From NCBI GenBank assembly GCA_030612485.1, contig JAUWNS010000048.1:1-14477 (forward strand): a stretch of DNA of 14,477 nt, in the 5' to 3' direction. A program made the position numbers and the translations under genes. The notes below the pieces were generated by a model, which saw only the letters and a program-made list of their open reading frames with translations, was not told the DNA's origin and did no database searches. This DNA is from Candidatus Bipolaricaulota bacterium (GTDB lineage: Bacteria > Bipolaricaulota > Bipolaricaulia > UBA7950 > UBA9294). Numbering within the stretch: the stretch's first letter is position 1; each line of letters starts with the position of its first letter. Shown piece after piece: positions 14,351 to 14,477 of this stretch.

Positions 14351-14375
14351 CCCCGCCCTTCCGGACGGGGCTTTT
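14351..14375. terminator. GC-rich hairpin at the IS end, terminator-like in both directions
   Basis: CCCCGCCC-ttcc-GGACGGGG (14351-14370), 7 of 8 base pairs with one C-A mismatch. It is followed by CTTTT on the plus strand and by ATTCTTTTT on the minus strand. It lies immediately after the transposase stop codon. In IS200/IS605 elements such subterminal hairpins are the sites recognised by the transposase, so this may serve as both IS end and terminator. Confidence 0.6.
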
Positions 14376-14477
14376 CAAAGCAAATGCAACTGCTCCGGAT
14401 GCTTCGCCCTTTCCTTATGAAAACGAATGTATTTCTTGATCACTTCCGCCGTCACTTTGTCCCCCACCGTCCGCGCA
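14375..14477 (-). CDS. tnpA: IS200/IS605-type TnpA (Y1) transposase, C-terminal 33 residues
   Basis: The minus-strand frame enters from the right edge and reads ARTVGDKVTAEVIKKYI, then RFHKERAKHPEQLHLL and stops at 14375. The TVGDKVT.E.IKKYI pattern followed by a short charged tail is how I remember the C-terminus of IS200-like single-stranded transposases with a catalytic tyrosine. The HUH motif and the Tyr are outside the window, so activity cannot be judged. The terminal hairpin follows directly. The gene would be complete only in the neighbouring sequence; the presence of a tnpB is unknown. Confidence 0.7.
   Translation of the reverse strand, partial: ARTVGDKVTAEVIKKYIRFHKERAKHPEQLHLL

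Larger units (their letters stand above)
14345..14477 (-). mobile_element. 3' end of an IS200/IS605-family insertion sequence (partial)
   Basis: The element is inferred from the TnpA C-terminus and the adjacent hairpin. The exact outer boundary is uncertain, somewhere in the AT-rich 14335-14350, because this family inserts without target duplication. The rest of the element lies beyond the right edge. Confidence 0.55.

Noticed and set aside
1..14477. tRNA or rRNA genes
   Set aside because: No cloverleaf with a GTTCGANTC-type T arm and no conserved rRNA segments were noticed on either strand.

Overview
The window is a moderately GC-rich piece of a bacterial chromosome. It carries mostly conserved housekeeping genes with good Shine-Dalgarno sites and sigma-70/SigA-type promoters. 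The species cannot be named from sequence alone. FlgD-type Ig domains, FloA/NfeD, a short group-1-like sigma factor, and intergenic regions full of degenerate repeats would fit a deep-branching uncultured lineage such as Bipolaricaulota/OP1, but that is only a guess.

Layout from left to right: (1) the C-terminal end of a secreted protein with a FlgD-like Ig fold, then a PKD-domain lipoprotein (+ strand). (2) A convergent tandem P-loop nucleotide-kinase-like gene (- strand) broken by one frameshift. (3) Divergently, topA (+ strand) with four zinc ribbons. (4) Convergently, a short RpoD/SigA-type sigma factor (- strand), preceded by a small exported beta-rich protein (- strand). (5) A tldD-tldE-GNAT operon (+ strand) for a heterodimeric peptidase. 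(6) Convergently, an nfeD-floA operon (- strand) for a membrane serine protease and a flotillin, ending in a 46-codon ORF that overlaps floA in a TGATG and does not appear to be a standard part of this operon. (7) A frameshifted mini exported protein (- strand), a DUF2007 gene (+ strand), and an intact paralogue of the mini protein (- strand). (8) At the right edge, the 3' end of an IS200/IS605-type Y1 transposase (- strand) with a terminal hairpin.

All four gaps between convergent genes (714-1093, 4794-5136, 10376-10779, 13820-14123) hold members of a family of short repeats or hairpins. The best pair is a 67-bp sequence present in opposite orientations at 1037-1103 and 10455-10521, with 64 of 67 positions identical by hand alignment. 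A more degenerate copy lies in the divergent gap before tldD.

No complete new defence or biosynthetic system is evident. The most interesting items are the small ORF coupled to floA, the two-member family of mini exported proteins (one frameshifted), the tandem P-loop protein with a frameshift, a possible leaderless nfeD transcript, and the intergenic repeat family. All coordinates, motif positions and alignments were made by eye. Family names rest on recognised motifs, not on searches.
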